Shown here: positions 22,494 through 33,705 of the stretch, piece after piece | How positions within the stretch are numbered: the stretch's first letter is position 1 | How the letters are laid out: each line of letters starts with the position of its first letter | Assembly (NCBI RefSeq): GCF_018687715.1 | Contig: NC_056758.1 | Coordinates: 28,522,967-28,586,966, forward strand | DNA from: Carya illinoinensis | Taxonomy: Eukaryota; Streptophyta; Magnoliopsida; Fagales; Juglandaceae | DNA: 64,000 nucleotides | Reading direction: 5' to 3' | Made by a program: the position numbers and the translations under genes | Notes under the pieces: model-generated | Told to the model about the DNA's origin: nothing | Seen by the model: the letters and a program-made list of their open reading frames with translations, nothing else | The model's database searches: none

Positions 22494-23100
22494 ACTTTTC
22501 CCGGCGATTTGAAAAGTGGAAAAATCCCCGCCAAATACATATACCGGCGATTACAAAATCGCTGCATATTCGCCGGTACTATTCAGCCATTTCCGATATA
22601 CTGCGGCGGAAACTAAAAAATTGCCGCTAAAACTAACGGATTTCCCAGCAAGTTTTGACTCGCCGGCAAAGAAATTTAAAAACAGAAAGTCATTTGCCAG
22701 CGATTACAAAATCGCTGCCAAATCCTTTGCCAGCGATTTTTGAATTGCTGGCAAAGGAATTTAAAAACAGAAAGTCATTTGCCAGCGATTAGAAAATCGC
22801 TGCCAAATCCTTTCCCAGCGATTTTTGAATCGCTGGCAAATGACTTTCGGTTATTAAATTCTTTTCCCAGCGATTAGAAAATCGCTGGGAAAGGATTTGC
22901 CAGCGATTTTTTATTCGCTGGCAAATGTCTTTCGGTTATTAAATTCATTTGCCAGCGATTCAAAAATCACTGCCAAAGGATTTCCCAGCGATTTTTGAAT
23001 CGCCGCCATTAAATATCCTTTGCAGTTTTATCAGCCTATTCTCCGCGAAAAAATGGCCTTTTCCGGCGACATTTAATCGCCGCAAATAGTATTTTAAAAA
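22494..23100. repeat. CACTA left subterminal array of GCGATT/AATCGC palindromes
   Basis: About a dozen GCCAGCGATT or GCGGCGATT-type units in both orientations, paired as inverted repeats around short A/T spacers, often with GGCAAATCCTTT or CTTTCGGTTATTAAATTC between them. The matching right array is at 27290-27446. Confidence 0.85.
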
Positions 23101-23590
23101 ATAAAAAAAATATATAATACAGTTGAACCTATATGGCTGTTATAGCCTAAAACACACAACATCCTTATCATATAATTAAATCAACTTATTATATCTTGTA
23201 AATTCATCAAAATCTATATGCATGAATATAGATCATTCTCCTAGATCTAGACAACTCCACAGTAGTAGGCACATATTAGTGGATTTATAACCCTACACAA
23301 GATGGGCCAATCTGAACATGTAGTTAAACAGATCACCATAAGCAAGTAAACATTTTCTAGTAAGTACTACAAAAACCATATACATTTAGAACAAAAGCGA
23401 ATTTATATTTTTTACAAGCAAAACAAAAGCAAAGATACTAGGGCAAAAAGTAATTACAAAATGAGTAAGTAGGCAAAAATGATTATTCAAAGCTGAAATG
23501 ATCAAACAGAAGCAGAAAGCTGGGAAAGTTGTACCAGTCATGATAGATGCCAATCAATCCTCGCTCATATATGACACCCAATGTATTTTT

Positions 23591-24919
23591 CTAAGATATA
23601 GTGGGCACAACATTCATGACCCACAATTTGGGAGATTCAAGTGCAGCAGCAAAACTTCCTAAACCAGCATTCATGTCCATGATGTTGCGATACCTTCCAG
23701 AGTCAATGAGTTTATTAATCTTCTTATAAGCTTTCACATGTTTCTTCCATTTACTGTTGTCCTCCTGGTATGTCTCAACAGAAACTCCAGGAACAGATCC
23801 ACTAGAAATTCTAGGAGGAACAGAATAAAGCCTTTCTGGAAAGGCCTTCAATTCCCCACCAGCAACTTCATCTGGACTACTGACCACAGGGTATGGAGTT
23901 ATGCATGCCTCCATTTTCTCATACCTGTATGAAATACATAGCATCTTCTTAGGTGGAATCAAAATATAAAACATAATAACATTAAATAACTCAAAAGAAA
24001 ATATAGCAGTGTACATTGCTAGGTTAACAATACAGATGTTATTTGTTTGGATGATGGTAAAACCTGAGTTACCATCAATTTTTTTTAAGGCAATGCTCTA
24101 AAAGCATGCATACTAGACATTATCTAATTTGACATCTTTTGTCCTTATAATTTCTAGTTTGTTTCAATTTAGTACCTAAAATTTAAAAATTAAAATCAAA
24201 TCCTCGACATTTCAAACTCATTACAATGATATACTTCACTCTTTTAAACTTGCTGATATGGCTTTTTTTTTGCCAAACATAGTACATCGGAAGACTAGAT
24301 GGAATGTAAAATTTCAAAAAATGTCCATCTTCTAAAAGGACAACAAAAGAAGAAGAAACAGACAACTAAAGAGGAAAAACCAGATGAGGGCAGAATTTAA
24401 AACTTCTTATAAGTTACTGCTATGGCCATTTATTGATTTTTTTTCCCTGCAACAATAGTCTACCATACAACTTCAACAATAATCATGAAACGCAGTAAGT
24501 TTTATTGATCAGAGGATGACACTGCAACAATTTTAAAGGATTTACTTTTTTAATTTTGTAAATTTGACTGGATTGAAACTAGCTATAAATTATAGAGACC
24601 AAAAAGGTCTTGTACCCTAAATCCAAGGTCATTAATTTGGGTGGTGGTGAAACCTGGGTTACTCCCAAAACATATATAATGGATTAATATAAACTTGGAT
24701 GAACTCCAACATTTTGTTTTCTAAACACATGCATACCAGACATTATCTGCTTCAACAGACTTGTAAAGAGGAGTCTGCAAATCATCTTTTCTGCCACGAC
24801 ATGAATCAGCATTTAACCTCTTCCTCCAAATGGCAATTTCACCATTCTCATACTTCTTTTCCCAGCAAAGTAGTTTGGCAGTCTAAGAACTCGATCAACT
24901 TCCATCAGATAGATTCCAT
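23591..24919 (-). pseudogene. Captured PMT-type pectin methyltransferase gene fragment
   Basis: Minus strand, inside the CACTA element. Exon B (24919-24737) begins after TTCTCTTCACAG with DGIYLMEVDRVLR, then jumps directly to sequence equivalent to WEKKYENGEIAIW in a shifted frame, so a stretch of the normal gene is missing. A GT-AG intron (24736-23925) is retained. Exon C (23924-23591) encodes [27 protein letters not shown], and the AdoMet-binding segment [14 protein letters not shown], ending at a TAG where the family normally has Glu. Homology runs on past the stop to about 23517 ([16 protein letters not shown]). Intact members are Golgi type II membrane methyltransferases thought to act on pectin. 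This copy cannot make a functional enzyme. Confidence 0.88.
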
Positions 24920-26821
24920 CTGTGAAGAGAAATATATCAGATCCAGTGTCACATGATACTACAGTGCTGCCATCACAGTTTCAGTACAATATAAAGGTGC
25001 CATATAGGACAGGATGCAGGGGAAAGGTATGTATATATATAGCAGTACAGCGGTTCCTTAGTCTTGTTGACAAGACCATGCACCTCTTTCACTTTAAATA
25101 TTCATGCAGAAAAAGAGACAAATACATAGATAATTAATTACAAATAACTAAATAGAAAGCTGTTATTGGTGCAGCTAGCAATGGAGAGACATCTCATTCT
25201 CAACCTTGGATCTTTTTTCATGCATCTGGTTTAAAAAAGGTCATAATGAGTACTTAATTGAAATGATATTCATAAAGGAAAAATGGATTGGATGTGTAAC
25301 ATGGGGATGTGGTTGCCCAGAAACTAAGACTTTTTGCTTTACTTATATCTTGTGTTTAGTATTTTTTAAAGTTATTTATTGACTGATTAAGAACGATCCA
25401 TTAGTCATTCTTTGCCTGCTAATTAAAAAACAATATAGATGCTGATTGCCTTATTCATCACTTGGTGTGTAAGGAACCTAATTTCTTTGATATAAGCACA
25501 ATGAAAGGATAAGTGGTCGATGGATATTCTTAATTAAAAACAAGGAATAATACAAACCAGTTTTTATTTATTTTTTTCTGTGATGAGATCAGACAAGACA
25601 GATAATACAAACCATTACTAAAACATTAATTCAGTACTTGAGGCACATAAATTAAAGAAGATGCACAGGTAATTCATTGGCCACCTTATACCAATCACTA
25701 TCAATATTAGGAAGATCAGCTTTAATAAAACACCAGCTGTGAGATGGAGAAAGGAACCATCTTTAATTACTTGGCACAACTTATATTGCATTGATCTTTT
25801 TCTTTTGCTCCATAATCAACACAAACTTTTTAACAGGTTGATGATGAGTACCATCACCTCTCTTTTCTTCACCAGCCTACAGTAGTTATATATAATATGA
25901 TCTCTTTGGTAAATTTAAAATATGATCAGTACTATTCTAAGACCCCATTTCCAATAAGAATCAAGCTGAAAGAAACAGTTGTGAACATTTTATTTTGGGG
26001 GAAGGATAGGTAGGTTTTAGTTGAGATGGTTTTAATATAATGAAATGGGTAGATTCATGTATATTTCAAGCTTAAGGTCATTCATGAGAGTATTTTTATT
26101 CATATTCTCCTCCGTGGACTTCCTATATAAGAATATTTTTATTTTTTAATAATGATTTATTAAGGTTTTCACTGAGACTATGCAAGACTTATAAACAAAA
26201 ATATAGTTAAGATATATTTAATATTGATCCTAACTAAAATAACTAGAAATCAACTTTTATGATCTTGTAAAATTAGAAAAATATGAAGAAGTTAGTAGTC
26301 TAATAAATCTGAAACAGTTTTTAAAATCTATCAATTTGTCACTTATATGAGCTATCCCTACCTGAAGTTGGCCTATTTTTTCCTTTTAGGCGTTTAATAT
26401 ACGAAATTCATTCTGGCATAATATGTAAGAGTTGGTTTTTCCCCTTTACCAAATTAATATTTGTTCTTGTAGTTTGGTACATTTTCCTATAGGATTTTAA
26501 CTGTGAACTCAAATCTCAGGACAAATTTTGAACGGTTGTTTTGCAACAGTTCAAAAAACAGTTCGACCTTAAGCTTGCTCTTGATCTAAATCTATATATA
26601 AACACTAAAAACAGTAGTATTACACAAAGAAAACCAAGCCTTGTTTCCAAAATCGGCACTTAAACCGCAAAAGGCAAACACACAACATTTTGAACCAAAC
26701 AGAGGAACTAATACATCAATTTCGCATAAACAAAAATATTGACCAAAAAAAAAAATACAACTTTTGCAATGCAACCTACGCATGAAGGGGGAAAAACAAA
26801 TAAATTGGCAACAAGAGATAC

Positions 26822-27250
26822 CTGATCGGCTTGGAAATATTCCAAGGAGCAGATGACGATTATACTAGACTGCGGGCAAAAGTTCAACTTGGGAAATAAA
26901 ATGGAGGCACAGAACCTCAGTTGGAACGGAAGGAAACGTAGGGACAACATCGTTACTAGCCGAAACAAAGGGAAATTGATTTTTTCATTTTGGAGGTAGT
27001 CGAAAATGGAGAAGCAACAACGGAAGGGAGAAGAGTGTGGGAAAATAGGACAATGAAAACGAGGTATGGCTGAAGACAGAGGAGGTGACGCTGTGCGGAA
27101 ATGCTGGGAAGGGGCCAAATGCAGGTGCTCGCAATCGAGGGTCCGTCGAAGTGGGTGTTGGGGGGAAATGTGTTTGGTGGGGAGAAAAATGGTGGGTCGG
27201 GGGCGGCGGGGGAAAAATTAAAAGTACTGAGAGTTGGCACCCCGTCTAAA
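26822..27250 (-). other. Exon-like segment inside the CACTA element (possible captured 5' leader)
   Basis: On the minus strand this block is pyrimidine-rich and less A/T-rich than its surroundings. It ends at a plausible splice donor (CCGATCAG followed by GTATCTC). Short open frames exist but none resembles a known domain. Because it lies upstream of the PMT exons in the same orientation, it may be the 5' untranslated exon of the same captured gene; this is inference. Confidence 0.4.
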
Positions 27251-27289
27251 TCAACGTAGTTTTGAGCGTTAAGAAAACATGTATATGTA

Positions 27290-27446
27290 TTGCAGCGATT
27301 GACTATCACTGTAAAAGTTCAAATTAATGACCCCTCAATTGATTCGCTGGATTTTACTTTAAAAACTACGGCGATTTTTAAATCGCTGCAAAAGTGTGGA
27401 TTTCCCAACAATTTTATTGACAGCGATTAAAAAATCGCTGGAATAG
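27290..27446. repeat. CACTA right subterminal array
   Basis: GCAGCGATTGACTATCACTG, GGCGATTTTTAAATCGCTGC and CAGCGATTAAAAAATCGCTG are palindromic units of the same type as at 22494-23100, close to the right terminus. Confidence 0.85.
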
Positions 27447-27467
27447 GTTATATTTCTTGTAGTGGTA

Positions 27468-28869
27468 ATACCAAAAGTGATGGAAAGACTCTCTGGAAAT
27501 AAACGTCAGGCAATAGCTTCTCCCATGAACATAACCAGTGGGTAGAAGGCATTTTCCACAAATCTAAACTATGAGCAACACATATATATATATATATATA
27601 TAAGGCATTTTTTATGAAGCACACACGTTTGTTGCTAGATATATTATCACAACAACAGACCATTAGTAAAGGGCTTTTTCCACCAAAATTAACTTGTGGA
27701 TAGAAAATGCCTAATCAAGATCTTTTCCCACAAGTTGCCTTCATCCATAATAGTCATACATAATAAGTGAAATTTAATATCCAAATAATAAGCAAAAGAA
27801 TGTCTATATGAATGCAACTTTTTCACATGTTGCTCTATTCTTGTCATGTCCAATATACTAGGTGCATTGGTGAGTCTTGAAAACCATAGGAAAAATAACA
27901 CAAACAACAATTCATTCACAACATATCATTAGGTTCATTCCAGTGGGTTAACCAGTCAATACAAGATTTGCAAATACCTCAATGCAATCAAAGTGGGAAG
28001 TACAGAAGACACTGGTAACATGCATACTAATGTACAGTAATATTGTAAATCATAACATATACAAGTGTCTAACTACATGGTTTAGATATTTTGCAGGCTC
28101 TAGACACAACTCCCTCAACATTCCATGCTTAGCTAATGTTGAAGCTCCAATTCATGTCCACAAAATCTGGATGCAAAGCCTCTTCCAGCTCCACATATCT
28201 AAGAGACACTTAAGTACCTTGAAAAACGATGTTATAAACTGTATTAGCCAATACACATCTAATCTTACCTACTTATAAGACCAACTCTACAGCAAGGGAG
28301 ATAAAGTTTGATTCACACAAAGAATATGCAACATTATCATACAAAAATAGGGCCCTAATAACAATTAACATTGCTTTTGCACAAAAAAAAAGTTTATTTG
28401 GTGCAAACCACCACTTTATCACACCCTAAGACACATGCAAGTAAGGAAGCACACACAACCATAGAGTAAGGTGCATCTATGCCATGTGGTTCCCAAATAT
28501 GTTGAACAACCTACTAACAAGATTAACGCCAAATCATGATGTCAATGCCATGTACTCTATTATCATTTGGCACATAAAACATACAAGCCTCCACAAATCT
28601 TTTCACATATAAAAAGCAATTGGTTTTATATGGCTAAAACCCTTATACATACTTTCTGCCTTTATGCATTTTTACTGCCACAATTTGTGGTTTTCACCAG
28701 TAGTTTTTGAAAAGAAACATACTCAAACCAAAACTTCTTTAATCAACCTATTTTTAGGCTTAACCAAACCATCTCGTTAATATTATGATTTCCATATGCA
28801 ACACATTTTCTAGGATAACTCACAGTACATTTATTAAGTATCATCAAATATTTGAAATACTTGAAAACT
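27468..28869. other. A/T-rich intergenic DNA
   Basis: No gene or classified element recognised. A TA microsatellite lies at about 27584-27602. Confidence 0.55.
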
Positions 28870-28925
28870 TACTTGATGGGAACCAAGGTGGAGCTATCCT
28901 TAAAGATCCTTTGTAAGTTCCAGAT

Positions 28926-29090
28926 AGGCCAATTACAAGATCAAGAGCTAAGAGGATCAAGGAAGCAATGCAAGAATTGGTGCAATCCACTTGGGATATA
29001 GCTCGGAAGAGCCTCACACTCAAGATGGATTTGAAGGAAGAAGAACCAGTTTTGATCTACTTGATACAAGTTATGGAAGACATGACTTAG
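28926..29090 (+). pseudogene. Gypsy polyprotein C-terminal remnant
   Basis: A 54-codon frame starting RPITRSRAKRIKEAM and ending at TAG 29088. The (G/R)PxTRSRAK(R/K) motif is the usual C-terminal tail of plant Ty3/Gypsy polyproteins, just before the 3' LTR. All upstream protease, reverse transcriptase and integrase sequence is missing, so this is a 5'-truncated remnant. Confidence 0.75.
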
Positions 29091-29100
29091 AGATAGGGTC

Positions 29101-29740
29101 TGTTGTTGTTAAAACTTTCAATTTGTTTAAAGGCTTTTTATTATTAGTTTATAAGAAGTAGGCTTGAGGACACTTGGCCCACATATGTCTTATTTCTAAT
29201 AGACTATGGTGTTTTTGGGAAGGTCTTGTATTTTGGCCAAGAGTTTATTTGGAAAGTTATTGTTTTATGTCTCACTAGAGTTTCAAAAGTTACTATAGCG
29301 TTGCGTGCGACACTATTCACGCTACAGTACCCGAGCCACTTTCACTTAGCGTTTTTGGGAATTGTTTATTTAAACCACTTGTAGTCTCATTTGAGAGCAC
29401 AGACTGTAAGGAATTTTCATTGTGAGTTGAGTTATCTCCTCTTATTCTTCTTGAACTTTTGAACTTATCAAAGGTAAATCAAAACTTTTGTGGCGTTCCT
29501 CCTTTGTAATCTAGGTTCTTGAGACGGGTTCTTCAACGGGTCTAGATTTTAATATAATCTAGGTTTTTGAAACAAGTTCTCATCGGGTCTAGATTCTCCA
29601 TCCATAAACCTGAGTTTGGATTTCTTAGGTTTATTTTTTCAATATTGTTGTTGGGTCTCAAAGCAAATCGATTGGGGTTCACATCATTACTCCTTCTAGC
29701 TTTTGACTTGGTATGAAATTGTGGGCTAGTTGTTCATTAT
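29101..29740 (+). mobile_element. Probable Gypsy 3' LTR remnant
   Basis: Directly after the Gypsy C-terminal tail and a purine-rich AGAGATAGGGTC comes sequence starting TGTTGTTGTTAAAAC. It contains two related GGGTCTAGATT blocks at about 29538 and 29588. The right boundary is uncertain and no partner LTR is in the window. Confidence 0.5.
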
Positions 29741-30204
29741 CTCCACCAACTACTTTGCATATTGCCTCCCCCATGAATTTGTTCTGGAACTTGATGAGCT
29801 ATGGTTTGAAAATGTTGGTCGCAATCATGCTAAAGTGGACCCTACAAAGAAACAGGGATGGTATTTTAAATTTGCAATCTGTAATTAGTTTATTGTAAGT
29901 CTACAAATTATATACCCAATGCAATAGGAGAGGATTATCACCCCTTCATAAGTTTCTCAAGCTTCAGTAAAATCACTTTACTGCATTATACAATCTTGAT
30001 TAATGCCAATGCAATTCATTCAAGTGGTGAACTTTCCCAAAAAAACTAATAGATACTTATAAAACCTTTCTGCAAGCGGGATCCCAAAAACCAGTGGCAA
30101 AATACCACCACACACACTTCCCACACTGCCACCTAGATCCACCATATTAATAAAAATTCTGGTCTTAAAAAAAGTAGGGCTTTTCTCTTAACATAGATGC
30201 CTAA
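29741..30204. other. A/T-rich intergenic DNA
   Basis: Nothing recognised apart from a short open frame (29713-29898) without a known domain. Confidence 0.5.
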
Positions 30205-30269
30205 GCATCTCCTTGGGTCTCTCTTTGAAACTCACTATTTGACTCCAATTCAGACACCTGGAACTTCAT

Positions 30270-31970
30270 TCATTTCTCATACTCAGAAAAATTTCTCCGC
30301 ATAGCAGCCATTTGACCCATTATTTGGTCAAGTTTAGACTTGTACATTTCTGCACAAGTCTTGTTCCATTCATTCTCCTTGACCAAACACACAAATGCTT
30401 TGTTCTTCTGCATTGAAGGAAAGCGATTGGGAATGACTGAATGCGCCAACCCTTTTGCATAACCAAATTTGTACCCTAAAATGTCCTTGAAAATACTCGT
30501 AGCCACTTCTTCAATTTCCTCATCTGGGTCTTTCTCATTCAACTTCTCCACCACCAGATTCTGAAATCATAGGAAAGAAAATCAGGCTACTTATTTGACT
30601 CAATATATATCGATTAAAAATTAATGAGAAACATTCTCACATAATTGTGTTCAACTATGGCATTGATAAATTTCTCTTTCTGCCTTGACCAATGTTTTTC
30701 TTTATAGAAGGCGACCAGATTCGGTGTCACATCGTCCTGGCATTCAAAATCAGCCATCTATACATCAAACTTAACACATTTAAGAAACATAAATATTTTT
30801 TAAGCTCTCATAATTCTTGCCCTCTCTTCCAAAAGTCTAACAAAGGATTTCTTGCTGCATGTATGTTTCACCTTTAGTTTTTTTCTATTACTAGTGTTTA
30901 TTTGAGATTGCTCTTGAATTTAAAAGAGGAAAACATCAACTCTCATAGATGTGAGAAGCTATCAACAAATTAAAAACTTTCACAAATAATTTACTAAAGC
31001 TGATCTAAAACCTAACCACAAATGATAAGAACTAATTGCATCAATTTTGCGAGAAAACAATTAATTTTTAATTACCTTGAATGCACCGCTAGCCCACCTT
31101 TGACATAGCCACTCCCAAACTAGTTTGTCCTCCATGGACGTCCCACCAATAGGGCCTCCTCATGTGATCCATATTTTAAGTAGACTATGTGTAATTCATA
31201 GTATGCATTGTACTTATCGGCCAGATTTGTTATCACCATTTCACGATGATTGTCTTTCATCCAATCTAGCACAAATTCAGCCTGCAAATTAAGAAAAAGT
31301 TCATGTTACATACTTTCATTAATGGAACATATAGATAAATTCAAATATAATTGGGTATAAGGCATATATAATAAGAGACTACTCTAACACAATCAATCAG
31401 CTCTTGCTTCTCCTCCCCAGTTACACAACTCTAGCTTGCATGCCTTATTTCAATATATACTTTAACAACCCACGTCACTCAACTAGTAAAGATGGTAGTA
31501 TTCTCGCACGATGGACCTCTATGCCCATCCTTGATAAGTAAAGGAATGTTACCCAGTTTCCGAAGGCGTTCAAATTGAGTACTCCTCACAAGCCCTCGGC
31601 TCCATTTCTTTAATGTTTGAACTATATCTCCAAAAACAAGTCAGTAATAGCTCTAATCAATGTGCATATATCAACACATTGTTATAATCTGAACATCATT
31701 GTAGAAATGTTTGTACTTTATTTTACCAACCTGCCATACCTATAGTAGTATTCCCCTCTTCAACATGTTCTACATCCATGGGCCCATGTACACCGGTATC
31801 TCCTATTGCTTCAGATGAATCATTTGATAGTGGGTCGTCCTTGTCTTACAAATTCCTTCTCAGAGGCAATCCTTGTGCATCTAGAGTGCTACATGCACAT
31901 GATGGTGCTCTTTTGTGTCCACCTTGTCCCCTCCTTCCCCCCTTTACAGTTTGCCACATCATTGTCTTAA
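30270..31970 (-). pseudogene. En/Spm-associated plant transposase-like ORF (Transposase_24 type) remnant
   Basis: Minus strand, several exons. Exon 1 (about 31970-31735) begins MMWQTVKGGRRGQGG and has an in-frame stop after LPLRRN. A second segment (about 31640-31460) reads KWSRGLVRSTQFERLRKLG. A third (about 31283-31080) reads AEFVLDWMKDNHREM, then WEWLCQRWASGAFK before a GT donor. The last (30554-30270) reads EKLNEKDPDEEIEEVATSIF and ends NFSEYEK. This layout matches the plant Ptta/En/Spm (PF03004-like) proteins carried by CACTA elements. Stops in exon 1 and segment 2 make it a pseudogene. It lies outside the CACTA element at 22478-27464, so it belongs to a separate decayed element. Confidence 0.7.
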
Positions 31971-33252
31971 TCTAGAATTCAAACTAATGATTGTCATGCA
32001 ACACAAAAAAAGTATTGTAACATGCTATTTACATTATATAATCTAGCAATTTGGAGTACTATTTGGTATATCTGAAAATAGCTTCTGTCTTTTTTTATAA
32101 GTAACAAAATAGCTTCTATATTTATCTACAACTAAGATAGAGTAGCATCATTAATAAAATAGTGCAAACTTAATGTTATTCACTTAACTGCCTCATGGCT
32201 GTAAAGTCTCATTGACTCACCTCTTAGGATATTGTTAAATCATATTTCACTTCTAACAAACTAACCAATCAAAATATGCCCTTGAAAAGTTATTAACAAA
32301 TTACATAAACAAGCTTTTCCAAATTAGAATAATACCTTGGTTATCTCGGAAAAGGACTTTAAACAACTCAAAGTGGTGAAACCAGTGACAAAATCTGGTT
32401 TTCTCACTCATCAATTACTTGTCACATGTATCATATAAACAAGTTATTACTATAGTCATTTACCTCTACTTAAGTCTTTACATAATCAGGAGATACCATA
32501 TTTTTGGCCTAACCCTAATTGGCTAAATAATTTATATTCCCTTGGTTAAGCAACATTACCAAGAACATTAATAACCATTTGCTACTTAATGTAAGAGGTA
32601 TAAAATAACTCTCAATCTTAAATAAAATCTAGGAAATGCACATTTTTAATGTCACCAAGTACCATATAGAAAGCTGGTTTAGAATATATGTCAACAAAAA
32701 TAATATTATAAACTATATTCTAATAATATTTTAACTTTATAATATTTTTTATAAAACTTTTTCTTTTTTTTTTCCAAAACTCAAGAAATACTCAACTCAA
32801 ATTATCTGACTACTATTCACAAACTATCTTACTAGTATTCACAAAATTCTTATCTCATCTCACTCTCTAAACAGGTCCATAAAGTTTTGGGGTGCATGTG
32901 CAAACTGCCCCACTCAATCCTTTCAAAAGGATGTAGGGCTCATCATAAAAAGTAAGTTTTTCATGTAGGTCTCTTTAGTTGAACTCCACTTTTTTTCAAA
33001 AGTGATTATGTGAGGCCTGTGCGTAGTACGCTCAAACTATATAAATCATTTACTAACTATAAAGAACATTGATGGGGCCTTTTATTCAATTCAAATGATG
33101 GTCATGAGTAATATTGTCAGTCAAGACAAGAATAACTAGTCTATTTTAAGGTCTTTACATTACACATCATTCATATGACATAATTTGATTTTGAAGATAA
33201 ATTTTAAAATCTGAATCTTACCAATCAATTTATATCATGTAGATGGTGTACA
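31971..33252. other. A/T-rich intergenic DNA with MITE remnants
   Basis: No gene recognised. 32690-32880 contains the motifs ACTATTCACAAACTATCTTAC and CTTATCTCATCTCACTC of an A/T-rich MITE family I associate with Fagales genomes. 32885-33050 resembles a diverged copy of the CAGTCGT MITE family, without a confirmed duplication. Confidence 0.45.
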
Positions 33253-33533
33253 TGTAACAATCCAGAGATATGGAGCTCTGGGCAACAAGCACAAAAAACA
33301 AAGAAGCAAATATCGACGGAGAAGAAGGATCAATTGGATTCCCAAAATTGTGTACTATTCATTAAAGAAATGTTGAAATATATACAGCAAAACATATAAC
33401 TGCCTAACAACTTGCTCTAATAACCTTATGACATGTGTAAAATATAAATACAAATGAAATACAATTAAATATATGCAGCAGCAGATTTACGTAGTGTATA
33501 AACTACATGTTGTTTGTCCAATGTGTTCTAACA
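33253..33533 (-). repeat. Copia element 2, 3' LTR
   Basis: 281-bp LTR with TG...CA ends, next to the polypurine tract. Confidence 0.9.
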
Positions 33534-33705
33534 CCATCCCCCCCCCCTTCCCCCGCGCTCAAGATGGAGAGTAGAGATTGACTACTCCCATCTTGGAGAG
33601 ATGTGAGTACAGCAAATAAGAAGGTAAATCTTTAGTAAAAATGTCAGCCAACTGATTATTAGAAGACACATGAGCAATAGAGATAATCCCAGCTTGAATT
33701 TGATC

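Larger units (their letters stand above)
22478..27464. mobile_element. Non-autonomous CACTA (En/Spm) element carrying host gene pieces
   Basis: Begins CACTACAACAGATTGC and ends ATATTTCTTGTAGTG, inverted CACTACAA termini, with a 3-bp target duplication GTA (22475-22477 and 27465-27467). Both subterminal regions carry arrays of GCCAGCGATT...AAATCGCTG palindromic units, the subterminal repeat pattern where CACTA transposase binds. The 4987-bp body has no transposase ORF. Instead, on the minus strand, it has exons and an intron of a PMT-type methyltransferase gene, plus an exon-like segment near 26822-27250. It therefore fits a gene-capturing CACTA element that would need transposase from elsewhere. 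Confidence 0.9.
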
